Assembly (NCBI GenBank): GCA_023230175.1
Contig: JALNXV010000002.1
Coordinates: forward strand, 1-34,334
DNA length: 34,334 nt
Direction: 5' to 3'
Origin: Candidatus Cloacimonadota bacterium
GTDB taxonomy: Bacteria; Cloacimonadota; Cloacimonadia; Cloacimonadales; WRIO01
Both the position numbers and the translations under genes were made by a program. The notes under the pieces are model-generated. The model made no database searches, had not been told where the DNA came from, and saw nothing but the letters and a program-made list of their open reading frames with translations. Shown piece by piece: positions 33,974 through 34,334 of the stretch (position 1 is the stretch's first letter; each line of letters begins with the position of its first letter).

Positions 33974-34240
33974 ATGTCTCAAGAATTAGTCATTGAAATT
34001 GCAACTCAAACCATATATTTTACAATGATAATAGCTGCTCCAATACTAATTACCGGTTTAATAATCGGTGTTTTGCTTTCTATTTTGCAATCAATTATTC
34101 AAATCAAAGAAATGACATTAACCTTTATACCTAAAATTCTTGCTGTGATGTTGATATTATTATTAACTATACCCTGGATGATTAATAAATTCTTAGAATT
34201 TTTTAATTATATAATGAATATAATGATTAATCTACAGTAA
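33974..34240 (+). CDS. fliQ: Flagellar export gate protein FliQ
   Basis: An 88-residue protein of two membrane helices in hairpin form: IIAAPILITGLIIGVLLSILQ and the conserved SIIQIKEMTLTFIPKILAV loop. Four copies wrap the FliP-FliR pore. It lies nine bases after fliP. Confidence 0.95.
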   Translation: MSQELVIEIATQTIYFTMIIAAPILITGLIIGVLLSILQSIIQIKEMTLTFIPKILAVMLILLLTIPWMINKFLEFFNYIMNIMINLQ

Positions 34241-34247
34241 ATAAATA

Positions 34248-34334
34248 ATGTTTGAAAGCATAGGATTTACATTATCTCAACTTGAATTATGGTTGTTGGT
34301 TTTTGTACGTTTTTTAACACTCCTTTCAGTGTTC
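34248..34334 (+). CDS. fliR: Flagellar export gate protein FliR, start only
   Basis: A frame opening with ATG at 34248, seven bases after fliQ, runs off the right edge after 29 codons. The visible part (LSQLELWLLVFVRFLTLLSVF) matches the first helix of FliR, which follows FliQ in almost all flagellar operons. Context carries most of the call. Confidence 0.85.
   Translation, partial: MFESIGFTLSQLELWLLVFVRFLTLLSVF

Overview
The window is an AT-rich (roughly 30% GC by eye), gene-dense stretch of bacterial chromosome. Several things point to a motile diderm, probably a member of the FCB-type phyla or a neighbouring candidate phylum: a TonB-dependent receptor, a PorV/FadL-like barrel, a lipoprotein ending in the NFPNPFN motif that opens the type-IX-like C-terminal sorting domain, and a flagellar operon. 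Cloacimonadota, Delongbacteria and Marinimicrobia relatives are possible, but this is an inference from gene style and I cannot place it more precisely. Most transcription units start with a clear TTGAC(A/T) -35 box, an AT-rich -10 box and an (A)AGGAG ribosome site.

Layout. (1) 3-3803, +: an uptake operon entering from the left: ECF-type ABC ATPase (cut by the edge), TonB receptor, EcfT-like membrane protein and an APH-fold small-molecule kinase. (2) 3813-6181, -: a NatAB-like ABC-2 exporter with a CPBP membrane protease. (3) 6347-11042, +: CorA, then a CPA2 antiporter with guanine deaminase. (4) 11291-16805, +: ribosomal protein S1, its terminator, then rpmH-rnpA-yidD-yidC-jag and a metallo-beta-lactamase-fold hydrolase. 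dnaA and mnmE, which often flank this cluster, are absent. (5) 16971-19587, +: an odd CheA-like protein plus CheW with a strong terminator. (6) 19669-22438: a second CPBP protein, a truncated sorting-domain lipoprotein, a frameshifted TauE/SafE permease (-) and tRNA-Leu(CAG) (-). (7) 22584-25067, +: CBS-DRTGG manganese pyrophosphatase and an outer-membrane barrel. (8) 25177-28324, +: a single-domain response regulator, a REC-PAS-HisKA protein without an ATPase domain, a periplasmic binding-type protein and a pyruvate kinase lacking its C-terminal domain. (9) 28540 to the right edge, +: flbD-motA-motB-fliL-fliM-fliN(Y)-fliO-fliP-fliQ-fliR (fliR cut).

Most noteworthy points. (a) The CheA-like protein has no Hpt domain, its ATP-binding boxes are eroded, and it carries an extra CheW domain and an intact receiver. 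It reads as a pseudokinase scaffold rather than a kinase. (b) Two near-perfect 52-54 bp intergenic palindromes share a core (ACCTCCARGATG) while their variable positions change in a compensated way on both arms, so they form a dispersed structured element. Its arms carry a Shine-Dalgarno and an anti-Shine-Dalgarno sequence. (c) Several signalling and metabolic proteins are reduced versions of their families (HisKA without ATPase, pyruvate kinase without C-domain). (d) The ECF-TonB-kinase operon may be a capture-and-trap salvage system for an unidentified vitamin-like substrate.
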